Shown here piece by piece: positions 39,989-48,621 of a DNA stretch of 64,000 nt. Position 1 is the first letter of the stretch. Every line of letters starts with the position of its first letter. The notes under the pieces were generated by a model that searched no databases, was not told the DNA's origin, and worked only from the letters and a program-made list of their open reading frames with translations. A program made the translations under genes and the position numbers. The DNA comes from Palsa-513 sp036510225 (lineage in GTDB: Bacteria > Actinomycetota > Thermoleophilia > Solirubrobacterales > Solirubrobacteraceae), in the NCBI GenBank assembly GCA_036510225.1, contig DATCEH010000092.1, forward strand, positions 1 to 64,000, read 5' to 3'.

Positions 39989-40276
39989 GTGGGATGTGAT
40001 CGACCGGGCTCCTCCCGGGGGGCGGAGGTGGGCGAGCTCTCGCCGCGGGGGGACCGAGTCGTGGAGGTGTGGACTCTCCATCGAAAGTAGTTGACTGACT
40101 CAGTCAGCTACTTTCGCGACGAAGGTCTCGCATCCACGTCCGTCCGCCCGGGAGGGCCCCGGTCGATCACATCCCACACCCCCGCGCCCGCCAAGGCCCC
40201 CCCCCGCGTGAGCATCGCCACCGCGGGATCGAGTCCTGCCTGGCCTATGCCGCTGTCACCCGGAAGGGCCCCAAGC
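39989..40276 (+). repeat. Interspersed palindromic repeat, copy B (with inverted core)
   Basis: A 19-bp inverted repeat (39989-40007 GTGGGATGTGATCGACCGG and its complement at 40159-40177) flanks a core with the 31-nt near-palindrome at 40084-40114. A distal part follows to about 40276 (with CGCGTGAGCATCGCC). Relative to copies A and C, the core lies inverted with respect to the distal part. The 453-bp space between bcp and fpg (39893-40345) holds this element and nothing else that I can recognise. Confidence 0.8.
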
Positions 40277-40345
40277 CCAGCGCAACCCCCGACGACATCG
40301 GGCCCGCATCGGCCGTCGCCGCGACGCACCTCCCGGGCCTGCGGG

Positions 40346-41194
40346 TCACTTCAGCAGCCGCGAGAGCCGCCGGTCCTTGAGCAGCCGTCCGCCGGTCTGG
40401 CAGGCCGGGCAGTAGGTCATCACGTAGTCCTCGTAGTGCACCGCCTCCAGCCGCTCCCCGCACCGCGGGCACGGCTCACCCTGGTGGCGGTGGACGACGA
40501 GCGGCATCGGCAGCTTGTCGGGGATCGGCAGCTCGATCACCCGCTCGTAGTGGGCGAGCGCCTCCCCCAGCATTTGGATCATCGACTCGCGCAGCCCGGC
40601 CGCCTCCTCCGCGTCGAGGTCCGACCCCCGCTTGAACGGCGACAGCCTCGCGCTCCAGAGGATCTCATCGACCCACGATCGGCCGATCCCCGCGATCACC
40701 CGCTGGTCGCGCAGCTGGGCGTGGAGTGGCCGTGGCTCGGTCAGCAGTATCCGGAGGTCCTCCGGCGGAGACGGCCACGCCTCCGGCCCGAGCCGGGCGA
40801 TCGACTCGTCGGCCTCGACCTGCCCGGTCTCCACGAGCTTGACCCAGGCCGCCTGACGGGTTCCGAACTCCCGCAGCCGGAGCTCCTGGCCGCCGTCCAT
40901 CCGGACCAGCAGCCGCGACGTTCGATCCCGCGGTCCGGCCCGCTTGTCGAAGAGCTGGAGGCGCCCGGCCGACATCAGGTGGATCAGCAGTGAAAGCCCG
41001 CCCGAGACGTCGATCACGACGTGCTTTCCCCGCCGGCGAACCCCCTCCACGCTCCGGCCGGCGAGCGCGTCGAGCGGCGGGGCGAAGCTCTTCAGGGCGT
41101 TGATCCCCGGCGCCACCGCCGACTCGATCGCGACCCCGCGCAGGCCGCCGTCGAGCCGTCTCGCGGTGATCTCGACCTCCGGCAGCTCGGGCAT
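40346..41194 (-). CDS. mutM: Formamidopyrimidine-DNA glycosylase (Fpg/Nei family)
   Basis: This 282-residue base-excision repair enzyme removes oxidised bases such as 8-oxoguanine. The N-terminal catalytic Pro2-Glu3 lies in PELPEVEITARRL. The helix-two-turn-helix segment is VIAGIGRSWVDEILWSARL. The zinc finger is CPRCGERLEAVHYEDYVMTY followed by CPAC. Eukaryotic-like or Nei-type substrate choice cannot be settled. It is 5 bp downstream of a hypothetical gene on the same strand. Confidence 0.93.
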   Translation of the reverse strand: MPELPEVEITARRLDGGLRGVAIESAVAPGINALKSFAPPLDALAGRSVEGVRRRGKHVVIDVSGGLSLLIHLMSAGRLQLFDKRAGPRDRTSRLLVRMDGGQELRLREFGTRQAAWVKLVETGQVEADESIARLGPEAWPSPPEDLRILLTEPRPLHAQLRDQRVIAGIGRSWVDEILWSARLSPFKRGSDLDAEEAAGLRESMIQMLGEALAHYERVIELPIPDKLPMPLVVHRHQGEPCPRCGERLEAVHYEDYVMTYCPACQTGGRLLKDRRLSRLLK

Positions 41195-41199
41195 CCCGC

Positions 41200-41598
41200 C
41201 TACTCCGTCTGGCGGCCCAGCCAGCCGACGAAGCGCTCGATCCGGCCACGGGCACCGGCATCCAGCGGACCGTCGGCTTCGACCAGCAGGGTCATCGGCC
41301 GCCGGTCATGCGCCCACGTCCGCGTCGACTCGCTGAAGTCCGCGGCCACCCAGACCACCGGCAGGGCCTCGGCATAGTCGATCACCGTCTGCTCCTGCGC
41401 GACCGCCGTCTCCTCGGTCCGCACGACCGGAACCGTCGCGAGCCCGAGCGTGTGGGCCGCCGCGTTGATCGCCGCCAGGCCGCCCCCGTCGACGAGCAGC
41501 GCGACCTCACCTTCCCGCAGCAGCTTCGACGCCCATCCGTCGGGTGCCCCGTCGAGCGCGCCGGGGACGCAGACGAGGCGAAAGATCGGGTGAGACAC
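41200..41598 (-). CDS. Hypothetical protein upstream of mutM
   Basis: This 132-residue soluble protein begins MSHPIFRLVCVPGALDGAPD and is rich in Ala and Val. No motif is recognised. It lies 5 bp upstream of mutM and 9 bp after another hypothetical gene, so a three-gene operon is likely. Confidence 0.65.
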   Translation of the reverse strand: MSHPIFRLVCVPGALDGAPDGWASKLLREGEVALLVDGGGLAAINAAAHTLGLATVPVVRTEETAVAQEQTVIDYAEALPVVWVAADFSESTRTWAHDRRPMTLLVEADGPLDAGARGRIERFVGWLGRQTE

Positions 41599-41607
41599 CC
41601 AGGGAAC

Positions 41608-42024
41608 TTAGCGCGGCACGCCGGTCTCGGCGACCTCGAGCCGCATGCACAGCTCCCGGAGGTCGTCGAGGATCCCGTTGAGAATCGCCAGCCTCGCCCG
41701 CTCCTCGACCGACTGGTGGCTCTCGAGGTCGCGCATCGTCACGTACGTCGCCGCCGCCTCGTAGAGCAGAGTCGACCGGGCCGGGTCGGTCCGAATCGTC
41801 GCGTGGCCACCTGCGTCGGCCAGCCGACCCAGCTGATCGACGAGACCCACGAGGACTCGCATCGCCAGCGTCTCCTCCGTCTCCAGGGCCTCGCCGCCGA
41901 AGCGCCACCGCAGGTAGTAGATCGCGGCGTAGTTGACCGCCTGGATCTGGTCGGCCGACACGTCGAACACGACGCTCGTCTCGTCGCCATCGGCCGCCGG
42001 AAGGATCTCAAGATTGGTAAGCAC
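41608..42024 (-). CDS. Hypothetical protein, first gene of the mutM operon
   Basis: This 138-residue, mainly helical protein starts at GTG with MLTNLEILPAADGDETSVVF. It includes AIYYLRWRFGGEALETEETL and a Cys-containing C-terminal helix. No family is recognised. It has the codon use of its neighbours and is tightly spaced to them. Confidence 0.65.
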   Translation of the reverse strand: MLTNLEILPAADGDETSVVFDVSADQIQAVNYAAIYYLRWRFGGEALETEETLAMRVLVGLVDQLGRLADAGGHATIRTDPARSTLLYEAAATYVTMRDLESHQSVEERARLAILNGILDDLRELCMRLEVAETGVPR

Positions 42025-42107
42025 TGTAGTCAGGCTATGCGATCGACATGTCGGACTGGATCAACTACTCACTCATCGGACACCGGGCCTACCCGCTCAA
42101 GCCGCTT

Positions 42108-43601
42108 TCATCCCTCGAGCTTGCCCGCCGTGCTGTAGGCCCGGATCGCCGCGCCCGTGTAGATCACGCCGGCCGGTGAGGTCCACACGACCCGCCAGAC
42201 CCGGCCGCCGCGGAACGTCGACCCGGCAGTCCAGTAGCCCGACGAGTTCGTCTGCTTGGTCAACAGCCGCTTCCACGCGCCCTTGCCGTCCTTGACCTCG
42301 ACCTCGACCCTCGTCGACCCGGCCGCCGGGCGCACGAGACCCCAGAACGTCACCGCGGTCGAGCTGCCCCGGGTCACCGTCAGGGGCACCGGCCAGCTGC
42401 TGTAGGACGGCTTCTTCTTGCCGTTGGCCAGCTCCAAGCCCGACTGGAAGCCGCTGTACGCGTCGATCGGCGGTCCCCCGAGGGTCTGGTCGTCGCGCAG
42501 GAGGTACTGGCTGAACAGCTTGACCCGTGGGTTCTCGTACGCGATGTGCTCGGAGATCCCCAGATACTCGGCCTGCTGGGCCAGCGGGACGCCGAAGATC
42601 GGGTCCGGCAGGCTCTGGATGCCGAACTCGGTCAGGTAGATCGGCGTCCCCTTGGGAATCGCCCCCGCCGCACCCGCCGCGTTGAGGGCGCTCGTCAGCC
42701 GCGGGAGCACGCCGATCGTGACGTCGTTGGGACTCGGCGGGACGAAGAACGGCCCGGCCTTCGTCGTGTACGCGTGGTGGGCGTAGCCTGCCATCGGCAG
42801 CTTCGAGCACGAGCTCGCCATCTTGTAGGCCGCGCTCAGGCACAGCGCACCCCGCAGGAAGGTCAGCGGCGCCACGACGTGGCCGTTTCCGACCGGCGAC
42901 GTCTCGCCGAAGAGGATCTGCATGCCCGTGTAGTTGCCCGACCCCTGCAGCCCCTTGATCGCCGCCTGGTAGAGGCCGCGGTAGATCCGCGGGGAGACCG
43001 GCTGGCCGCTCTGGTACTGCGGCAGCAGGAACTGCGGCTGGTTCGGCTCGTTCCAGATCGAGATCAGCTTGACCTGCTTGCCGTAGTGGCGCCCGACCGC
43101 CGTCATGAAGTTCTGGAAGTCCAGATCGTCAGGACGCGTCAGATGGTCGACGCCGCCCGGCGTCGCCCACCGCGGCACCGGCGACGCGACCGTCAGCAGA
43201 ACCTTCCAGTTGCGCTCGGCCGCCGCCGCCATCACCGCGTCGTACTGACCCCAGTCGTACGACGCCGGGTCGGTCGCGTCGAAGCCCGCCGGCGCGGTCT
43301 TCGCGTCCGGCGTCGGAGCGACGTCGTTCCACGCCAGGATCACCCGGATCGCGTTCACGCCGAGGTGCTCGAGCTGGACCAGCGCAGCCGGCCTGGTCTG
43401 CGCGTTCAGGAGATCCCGCGGCGCCTCGAAGACCACCTTCTGGCTGCTGGATGCGTCCGCCGGCGCGGCCACCACGAGGGCGACCAGGCAGGCGAGCAGT
43501 GTCAGGAGTCGGAGTGCGGGCACGGGAGGCAGGCTGATCGTTACGTGGTCGGCGGTCGGGTCCGGCGGCGTGTCCGGCCCGCCCATAGAACAGCGTGGCA
43601 C
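42108..43601 (-). CDS. Secreted glycoside hydrolase of the (beta/alpha)8, clan A type
   Basis: This 497-residue exported enzyme has a signal peptide LLTLLACLVALVVAAPADAS. A TIM barrel follows, with the general acid in ISIWNEPNQPQ and the nucleophile in IYLTEFGIQS, the two Glu expected of GH5/GH39-type enzymes. A C-terminal beta domain of about 100 residues ends the protein. The substrate is a beta-linked glycan, but which one is not clear. ATG at 43601 or 43586 can start. Confidence 0.82.
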   Translation of the reverse strand: MPRCSMGGPDTPPDPTADHVTISLPPVPALRLLTLLACLVALVVAAPADASSSQKVVFEAPRDLLNAQTRPAALVQLEHLGVNAIRVILAWNDVAPTPDAKTAPAGFDATDPASYDWGQYDAVMAAAAERNWKVLLTVASPVPRWATPGGVDHLTRPDDLDFQNFMTAVGRHYGKQVKLISIWNEPNQPQFLLPQYQSGQPVSPRIYRGLYQAAIKGLQGSGNYTGMQILFGETSPVGNGHVVAPLTFLRGALCLSAAYKMASSCSKLPMAGYAHHAYTTKAGPFFVPPSPNDVTIGVLPRLTSALNAAGAAGAIPKGTPIYLTEFGIQSLPDPIFGVPLAQQAEYLGISEHIAYENPRVKLFSQYLLRDDQTLGGPPIDAYSGFQSGLELANGKKKPSYSSWPVPLTVTRGSSTAVTFWGLVRPAAGSTRVEVEVKDGKGAWKRLLTKQTNSSGYWTAGSTFRGGRVWRVVWTSPAGVIYTGAAIRAYSTAGKLEG

Positions 43602-43734
43602 CCCCGGATGTTTCGCTTAAGCTCTGATCCGGCCCGACCGCGGTGAGCGGTTGCCCGGCGAGCGTGCGATCACCCGGTCGCCGACACGGTCGGTCATCGA
43701 CGCCGCCGGCCGGACCGCCGGGCGTGCCCCGCTC

Positions 43735-44193
43735 CTACTCGGCGATCGCGACCGACTCGAGGACGACCGGCGTCGTCGGACGGTCGCCCGCACCGGTCTC
43801 GACACCCTCGATCGCCGCGACCGTCTCCATGCCGCTCTTGACCTGACCGAAGACCGTGTGCTTGCCGTCGAGCCACGGGCACGCCCCGGCCGTGACGATG
43901 AAGAACTGCTAGCCGTTCGTGTTCGGGCCCGAGTTGGCCATCGCCAGCGCCCCCCGGACGACCTTGTGCTGGTTGAACTCGTCCTCGAACTTGTAGCCCG
44001 GACCGCCCGTCCCGGTTCCCTGCGGGCAGCCGCCCTGGATCATGAAGTCCGGGATGATCCGATGGAAGGTCAGCCCGTCGTAGAAGCCCTTCCCCGCGAG
44101 CGTACGGAAGTTGCCGACCGTCTTCGGCGCGTCGGCGTCGAACAGCTCGAACTCGATCGGACCCTCGGAGGTGTTCATCGTTGCAGTTGACAT
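43735..44193 (-). pseudogene. ppiA: Peptidyl-prolyl cis-trans isomerase (cyclophilin) gene with in-frame TAG
   Basis: The full frame of 152 codons encodes a small cytoplasmic cyclophilin. It starts with EGPIEFELFDADAPKTVGNF, has YDGLTFHRIIPDFMIQGG and GYKFEDEFN, and ends TTPVVLESVAIAE before TAG at 43735-43737. At 43909-43911 the codon that should be Ser in the nearly invariant GSQFFI motif is TAG, giving GPNTNG-stop-QFFIVTAGACPWLDG. A single base (TCG to TAG) explains it, and no other damage is visible. Translation would stop after 94 residues. AAGGAG precedes the ATG. It could be a true mutation, a sequencing error or a read-through site. Confidence 0.88.
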
Positions 44194-44265
44194 CGGCTCT
44201 CTCCTTCGTGGCTTACGGCGTCGGACCGCCGCCTTGCGACGCGGCTACCCGACGCGAATCGTTTT

Positions 44266-45708
44266 CTACCCCTGGACGGGAGCAGCCTGCGGCTGCACGC
44301 GCTCGATCCGCAGCTCGTGGCCGCGAACCTGCTCACCGCTGACCGACGTGACGACACGCTCCGCCTCGGCCGCGGGAACCGTCAGCAGTGCGAAGCGCTC
44401 GAGCAGGCGGACGTCCGAGACGGCCTCCCCGTCCAAGCCGGTCAGGCGGGTGATCGCCGCGACGATATCGGCGACCTCGATCCCCTCGGCGCTTCCCCCA
44501 CTCGCCAGCAGACGGACCTGCGGCTCGTCGGCCGACCGCTTCACATGCGGCTTGTCGTGGCGGCGCGGCGGCTTTGCCAGGGGCGCCGCGACGGTCGTCG
44601 CGCCCGCCGACCACGGCGTGATCGACATGCCGATGTGTCGCTCGATCGCCTCGAGCTCGCGTCGCTGGCGGTCCTCGACGAAGGTGATCGCCCGCCCGGA
44701 CGCGCCGATCCGCCCGGTCCGGCCGATCCTGTGGACGTACGTGTCCGAGCTGGTCGGGACGTCGTAGTTGATGACGTGGGTGACCGTCGTGATGTCCAGG
44801 CCCCTGGCCGCGACATCGGTCGCCACGAGCAGCGGGACCCGGCCGGCCTTGAACGCGAGCATCACACCGTCGCGCTGGCCCTGCGACAGGTCGCCGTGGA
44901 GCGCCTTGACGTTCATCCCCTTGTCGCGCAGCGTCCGGTAGAGCTGATCGGTGCGGATCTTGGTCCGCGCGAAGATGATCGCCTGACTCGGCCGCTCGGC
45001 CTCGAGCACCTCGACCAGCTTGGCCGTCTTCTCGCGCGTCTCGACCGGCAGCTGGAACTGCTCGACCGTGTCGATCGTCAGCGTCGCCGCCTCGACCTTG
45101 ACGATCAGCGGGTCGTACAGGTAGGCGTCTGCCAGGGCGCGGATCGGCGGTGGCATCGTCGCCGAGAAGAGCGCCGTCTGCCGGCTGTTCGGCGTCAGCG
45201 AGAGGATCTTCTCGACGTCCTCGAGAAACCCGAGGTCGAGCATCTCGTCGGCTTCGTCGAGAACCACGAACCGGCAGTCGTGGAGGACCAGCGAGTGCCG
45301 GGAGATCAGGTCGAGCACCCGTCCGACCGTGCCGACGACGACGTGGCCCCCGGCCCGGAGCTGAGCCTGCTGCGTGCGGATCGGCGCACCGCCGAAGACC
45401 GCGACGACATCGACGCCGCGGGTCGCACCGTACGCCCGGATCGCCTGCGTGACCTGGATGCACAGCTCCCGGGTCGGCGTCAGCACGAGCGCCTGGACCT
45501 CTCTGAGATCGGGATCGATGTACTCGATGATCGGCAGGCCGAAGGCCGCCGTCTTTCCCGTCCCCGTCTGCGCCTGCCCGATCACATCGCGGCCCGCGAG
45601 CATCGGAGGGATCGCCTGCTCCTGGATTGGACTCGGGGACTCGTAGCCGACTTCCTTGAGGGCATCCAATAGTGGTTTGGACAACCCTAGCTCGGCGAAT
45701 CCGCCCAT
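44266..45708 (-). CDS. DEAD-box ATP-dependent RNA helicase with a DbpA-type RNA-binding domain
   Basis: This 480-residue helicase has all core motifs: Q motif with SPIQEQAIP, AQTGTGKTAA, PTRELCIQ, VLDEADEML, SATMP, ARGLDI and HRIGRTGRIG. The C-terminal region (about 400-475) resembles the DbpA/CsdA RRM-like RNA-binding domain. It is likely to act in ribosome assembly or RNA turnover. ATG at 45708 is used; an upstream TTG at 45711 would add one residue. Confidence 0.92.
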   Translation of the reverse strand: MGGFAELGLSKPLLDALKEVGYESPSPIQEQAIPPMLAGRDVIGQAQTGTGKTAAFGLPIIEYIDPDLREVQALVLTPTRELCIQVTQAIRAYGATRGVDVVAVFGGAPIRTQQAQLRAGGHVVVGTVGRVLDLISRHSLVLHDCRFVVLDEADEMLDLGFLEDVEKILSLTPNSRQTALFSATMPPPIRALADAYLYDPLIVKVEAATLTIDTVEQFQLPVETREKTAKLVEVLEAERPSQAIIFARTKIRTDQLYRTLRDKGMNVKALHGDLSQGQRDGVMLAFKAGRVPLLVATDVAARGLDITTVTHVINYDVPTSSDTYVHRIGRTGRIGASGRAITFVEDRQRRELEAIERHIGMSITPWSAGATTVAAPLAKPPRRHDKPHVKRSADEPQVRLLASGGSAEGIEVADIVAAITRLTGLDGEAVSDVRLLERFALLTVPAAEAERVVTSVSGEQVRGHELRIERVQPQAAPVQG

Positions 45709-45780
45709 CAAACCGACTTTCTCTGATTAAACATGTACCACGAAGCCTAGCCGGTCCGCTCCGGAGTGCCCTTGCCCTCC

Positions 45781-45807
45781 GCCGGCCCCGCCGGCCCCGC
45801 CGGCCGG
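45781..45807. repeat. Three 9-bp GC tandem repeats between divergent genes
   Basis: GCCGGCCCC occurs twice and GCCGGCCGG once in direct succession, in the 179-bp spacer between the DEAD-box and PfkB genes. Confidence 0.8.
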
Positions 45808-45887
45808 TCCAGGCCGCCGGGCCCGGTGGCGTGATCCGCGCGCGTTAGGCTTCGGGGCGCTCGAGGACCCCTGACGAAAGGCCGCGA

Positions 45888-46826
45888 ATGCCAGTGACAG
45901 TCGTCGGATCGATCGCCTTCGACGCCGTGAAGGCGCCGTCCGGCGAGCGGGAGAAGATGCTCGGCGGAGCAGCCGTGCATTTCGCGCTGGCGGCCTCCTT
46001 CTTCGACGACGTCCACGTCGTCGGTCCCGTCGGCGACGACTTCGGACCGGCCGAGCTGGCCGTCCTCGAGGCGCGAAACGTCGACGTCGGCGACATCGAG
46101 CACGTCGCCGGCGGACGGACGTTCTTCTGGCGGGGCGAGTACAGCGACGACTTCAACAGCCGGGAGACCCACGAGACCCAGCTCAACGTGTTCGAGCATT
46201 TCGAGCCCAAGCTGTCCGACGCGTCCCAGGCGAGCGACGTCCTCTTCCTCGCGAACATCCAGCCCGATCTCCAGCGACAGGTCCGCGAGCAGTGCGACGC
46301 CGCCCGTTTCGTCGCGCTCGACTCGATGAATCTCTGGATCGAGATCGCCCGCGACTCGCTGGTCAAGACGATCGCGACCGTCGATTGCCTGATCCTCAAC
46401 GACGAGGAGCTCCGCCAGCTGACCGGCAAGGCGAAGATGGTCGGCGCCGCCCGGGAGGTTCTCTCCTGGGGCGGGCCGAGCGTGGTCATCGCCAAGCTCG
46501 GCGAATACGGCGCCGCCCTGGTGACCGCCGACGACTACTTCCAGATGCCGGCCTTCCCGCTCGAGACGATCGTCGACCCGACCGGCGCCGGCGACACGTT
46601 TGCCGGCGGGTTCGTCGGCTACATCGCCGCCCATCCCGGCGACGAGCGCTCCCAGGCGATGCTCCGCCGGGCGATGGCCTACGGCACGGCCCTCGCCTCG
46701 TTCAACGTCGAGGACTTCGGAACCGACCGTGTCGCCCGTCTGACCGGCGACGAGGTCAGCGGCCGGGTCGCTGAGCTCGAGGCGATCATGCACTTCTCGG
46801 ACACCCCGCTCGACCTGCGCGACTAG
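45888..46826 (+). CDS. PfkB-family (ribokinase-like) carbohydrate or nucleoside kinase
   Basis: This 312-residue kinase begins MPVTVVGSIAFDAVKAPSG with GGAAVHFALAASFF. It has the catalytic signature DPTGAGDTFAGG, where the second Asp is the base, and SVVIAKLGEYGAAL before it. The substrate is not readable; adenosine-kinase-like or sugar-kinase roles are both possible. The gene stands alone between a DEAD-box gene (divergent) and a cupredoxin gene (convergent). Confidence 0.87.
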   Translation: MPVTVVGSIAFDAVKAPSGEREKMLGGAAVHFALAASFFDDVHVVGPVGDDFGPAELAVLEARNVDVGDIEHVAGGRTFFWRGEYSDDFNSRETHETQLNVFEHFEPKLSDASQASDVLFLANIQPDLQRQVREQCDAARFVALDSMNLWIEIARDSLVKTIATVDCLILNDEELRQLTGKAKMVGAAREVLSWGGPSVVIAKLGEYGAALVTADDYFQMPAFPLETIVDPTGAGDTFAGGFVGYIAAHPGDERSQAMLRRAMAYGTALASFNVEDFGTDRVARLTGDEVSGRVAELEAIMHFSDTPLDLRD

Positions 46827-46888
46827 CTTCCCGACCCGCCCGGCCCGACCGCCACCCGGACGCCCGCCCCGGCACGGTCCGACCAGGC

Positions 46889-47263
46889 TCAGCTGACGAC
46901 GACCTTCGCCGTCATGTTCGAGTGGATCGTGCACCGGTATGTGTACGTGCCCTTCTTGTTGAAGGTGACCGTGTACGTCCCCGACTCCTTGGACCCCGAG
47001 CTCTTGAAGTGGGTCTTCCCGGTGCTCGTGACGTTGTGCTCGGTGTCGATGTCACCGTCGAGGAACTCCCACTTCACCGCGTCGCCCCGGTGGATCCGGA
47101 GCGTCACCGGCGAGAACATGATGTTCTTGATCTTGACGATGTGCGTCGATGCCGCGCTAGCGCCATCCGCACCCGTCGCGATCGCCGCCGCCGGCACCGC
47201 GAAAGCGGCGGCCGCGGCGAGCACGACCGGTAGGCCGCGTGGAGATTTCAGCATGGTTTTCAT
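46889..47263 (-). CDS. Plastocyanin/cupredoxin-like exported protein
   Basis: This 124-residue protein has a signal peptide (GLPVVLAAAAAFAVPAAAIA) and a blue-copper domain with HIVKIKNIMFSPVTLRIHRG. The His ligand is in DTEHNVTS, and the CxxHxxxM-like ligand loop is YRCTIHSNM. All four type-1 copper ligands are present. It would carry electrons outside the membrane. ATG at 47263 or 47254 could start. It lies 110 bp downstream of a ferritin-like gene on the same strand. Confidence 0.87.
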   Translation of the reverse strand: MKTMLKSPRGLPVVLAAAAAFAVPAAAIATGADGASAASTHIVKIKNIMFSPVTLRIHRGDAVKWEFLDGDIDTEHNVTSTGKTHFKSSGSKESGTYTVTFNKKGTYTYRCTIHSNMTAKVVVS

Positions 47264-47373
47264 GACAGTTGCTACGGGACCACCCGCCCTGCGGATCAAG
47301 TCGCCGCTCACCCAGCCGACGGCCTACAGGCGATCCGGCGGGGGCCCCAACCAGACCCCCGCCGACGCGTGAT

Positions 47374-48069
47374 CTAGGCGATGAAGCCCGTCCCCGCGAC
47401 CGCTGCGAGGACCTTCGACGCCGTCAGCGGCTTGTCGAATGCGCCGCTCGGCGAGACGGCCTTGGCGGTGGCGTCGTTGTAGAACCCGATCGCTCCGGCG
47501 TGACGCGCCTCGACCGTGAGGATCGAGATCGCATCCTTGAGGACGGCAGGCGACTTGATGTTGAAGCCCTGGCCGAAGTACGCGCCAACACCTGTGTTCT
47601 CGAGGATCTGCGCCGTGGCGGCGAACTTCGCCTGGTTGGTGGTCGTGCCCATGAAGTTGAACTTCGGCATCGGGACGGCCTTGCTGCCGAGGGCCGCCTT
47701 GAGGAAGGCGACGTGAGCCTTCTCGTCGCCGGCGATCTTCCCGGCCAGAGCCGCCAGGTGCGAATCGGTCAGGGCACCGCCTGCGACGGCCTGCGCGTAG
47801 AACGCCGCTTCGAGGTACTCGAGCGTCAGCGCGTAGTTGAGGATGCCGATGTCGCCCTTGCCGAACTTGCTCGGCGGCCGGCCACTCGACGCGGCGAAGG
47901 CGGCCGGGGCCGTCAGGGCCGTGAGGACCGCGCCGCCGCCGAAGACGGCTCCGCCGGCGAGGCCGGCCTTGCGAAGGAAGTCGAGGCGACTGTCGCCCGA
48001 GACGGCGTCCGCCGCTTCGCGGATCGCTCCGTCGGAGTCGACTTCCTCGAGGTTGATCTGGTAGGACAT
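47374..48069 (-). CDS. Ferritin-like domain protein (PF13668-type)
   Basis: This 231-residue protein has a leader resembling a Tat signal (SRLDFLRKAGLAGGAVFGG) followed by a four-helix ferritin-like domain: GILNYALTLEYLEAAFYAQA, IAGDEKAHVAFLKAAL and ILTVEARHAGAIGFYND. The E and ExxH residues needed for a di-iron site are visible. The second Arg of the twin-arginine pair is Leu. ATG at 48069 has AAGGAG 7 nt upstream. Family members are often called desiccation-related proteins; their role is unsettled. Confidence 0.85.
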   Translation of the reverse strand: MSYQINLEEVDSDGAIREAADAVSGDSRLDFLRKAGLAGGAVFGGGAVLTALTAPAAFAASSGRPPSKFGKGDIGILNYALTLEYLEAAFYAQAVAGGALTDSHLAALAGKIAGDEKAHVAFLKAALGSKAVPMPKFNFMGTTTNQAKFAATAQILENTGVGAYFGQGFNIKSPAVLKDAISILTVEARHAGAIGFYNDATAKAVSPSGAFDKPLTASKVLAAVAGTGFIA

Positions 48070-48258
48070 GCGTTGCTCCTTGGGTAGAGGTTCGTAGCCG
48101 GCCAGCCGGTGGTCAGGCCAGGCTGCCTTGGGCGGAGTACGGATTTCGATGTCGTGCGCTCCCAACCGGCGGCTCTGTTCGAATTCTTCGCGCGAGCCCC
48201 CCCGAACGGATCAAAGGGGTGGTAACCACCCGGCGGGGGTAGTACGATCCCGCAGCCG

Positions 48259-48555
48259 ATGACGTGGACTTTCATCTACCTCATGCTGATCCTCAAGATC
48301 CCGATGGGTGGCCTGGCCTATCTCGTCTGGTGGGCGATCCACCAGACCGACGAGGAGCCCGTCGCGGCGAACGAGGACGACGGCGGCAGCAAGCGCCGCC
48401 ACGACCATCCTCGCCGCCCGATACCCCGCTCGCCCCGTCGCGGCCCGCACGGCGCCCCGGCGCCCAGGCCCCCCGACCGCGTCCGCACCGTCCTGGCCCA
48501 GGGCCGGCGGATCGAGCGGTCCCGGCCGTCCGAGCATCGTCGCGGCGGACGCTGA
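48259..48555 (+). CDS. Small single-pass membrane protein with basic tail
   Basis: This 98-residue protein has one or two membrane segments at the N-terminus (TWTFIYLMLILKIPMGGLAY and LVWWAIHQT), an acidic linker (EEPVAANEDDGG) and a long Arg/Pro-rich tail. I recognise no family. The hydrophobic start with its conserved-looking Trp residues suggests a real gene. It lies 66 bp before dcd on the same strand. Confidence 0.6.
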   Translation: MTWTFIYLMLILKIPMGGLAYLVWWAIHQTDEEPVAANEDDGGSKRRHDHPRRPIPRSPRRGPHGAPAPRPPDRVRTVLAQGRRIERSRPSEHRRGGR

Positions 48556-48608
48556 CCGCGTCCGCCGGCCGGTGACGGCGCGCCGGCCACGTCCCATCCC
48601 GGACCTGG

Positions 48609-48614
48609 GACAAT
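48609..48614 (+). promoter_or_regulatory. -10-like box of dcd
   Basis: GACAAT ends 7 nt before ATG 48622, giving a predicted leaderless dcd transcript within the downstream flank of the small membrane protein gene. Confidence 0.4.
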
Positions 48615-48621
48615 CGCCGCG

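Noticed and set aside
43909..43911. TAG recoded as a sense codon in this organism
   Set aside because: Other genes in the window (nuoF, nuoI) use TAG as their stop at the expected place, and no suppressor tRNA is seen here, so one interrupted gene is the simpler reading.
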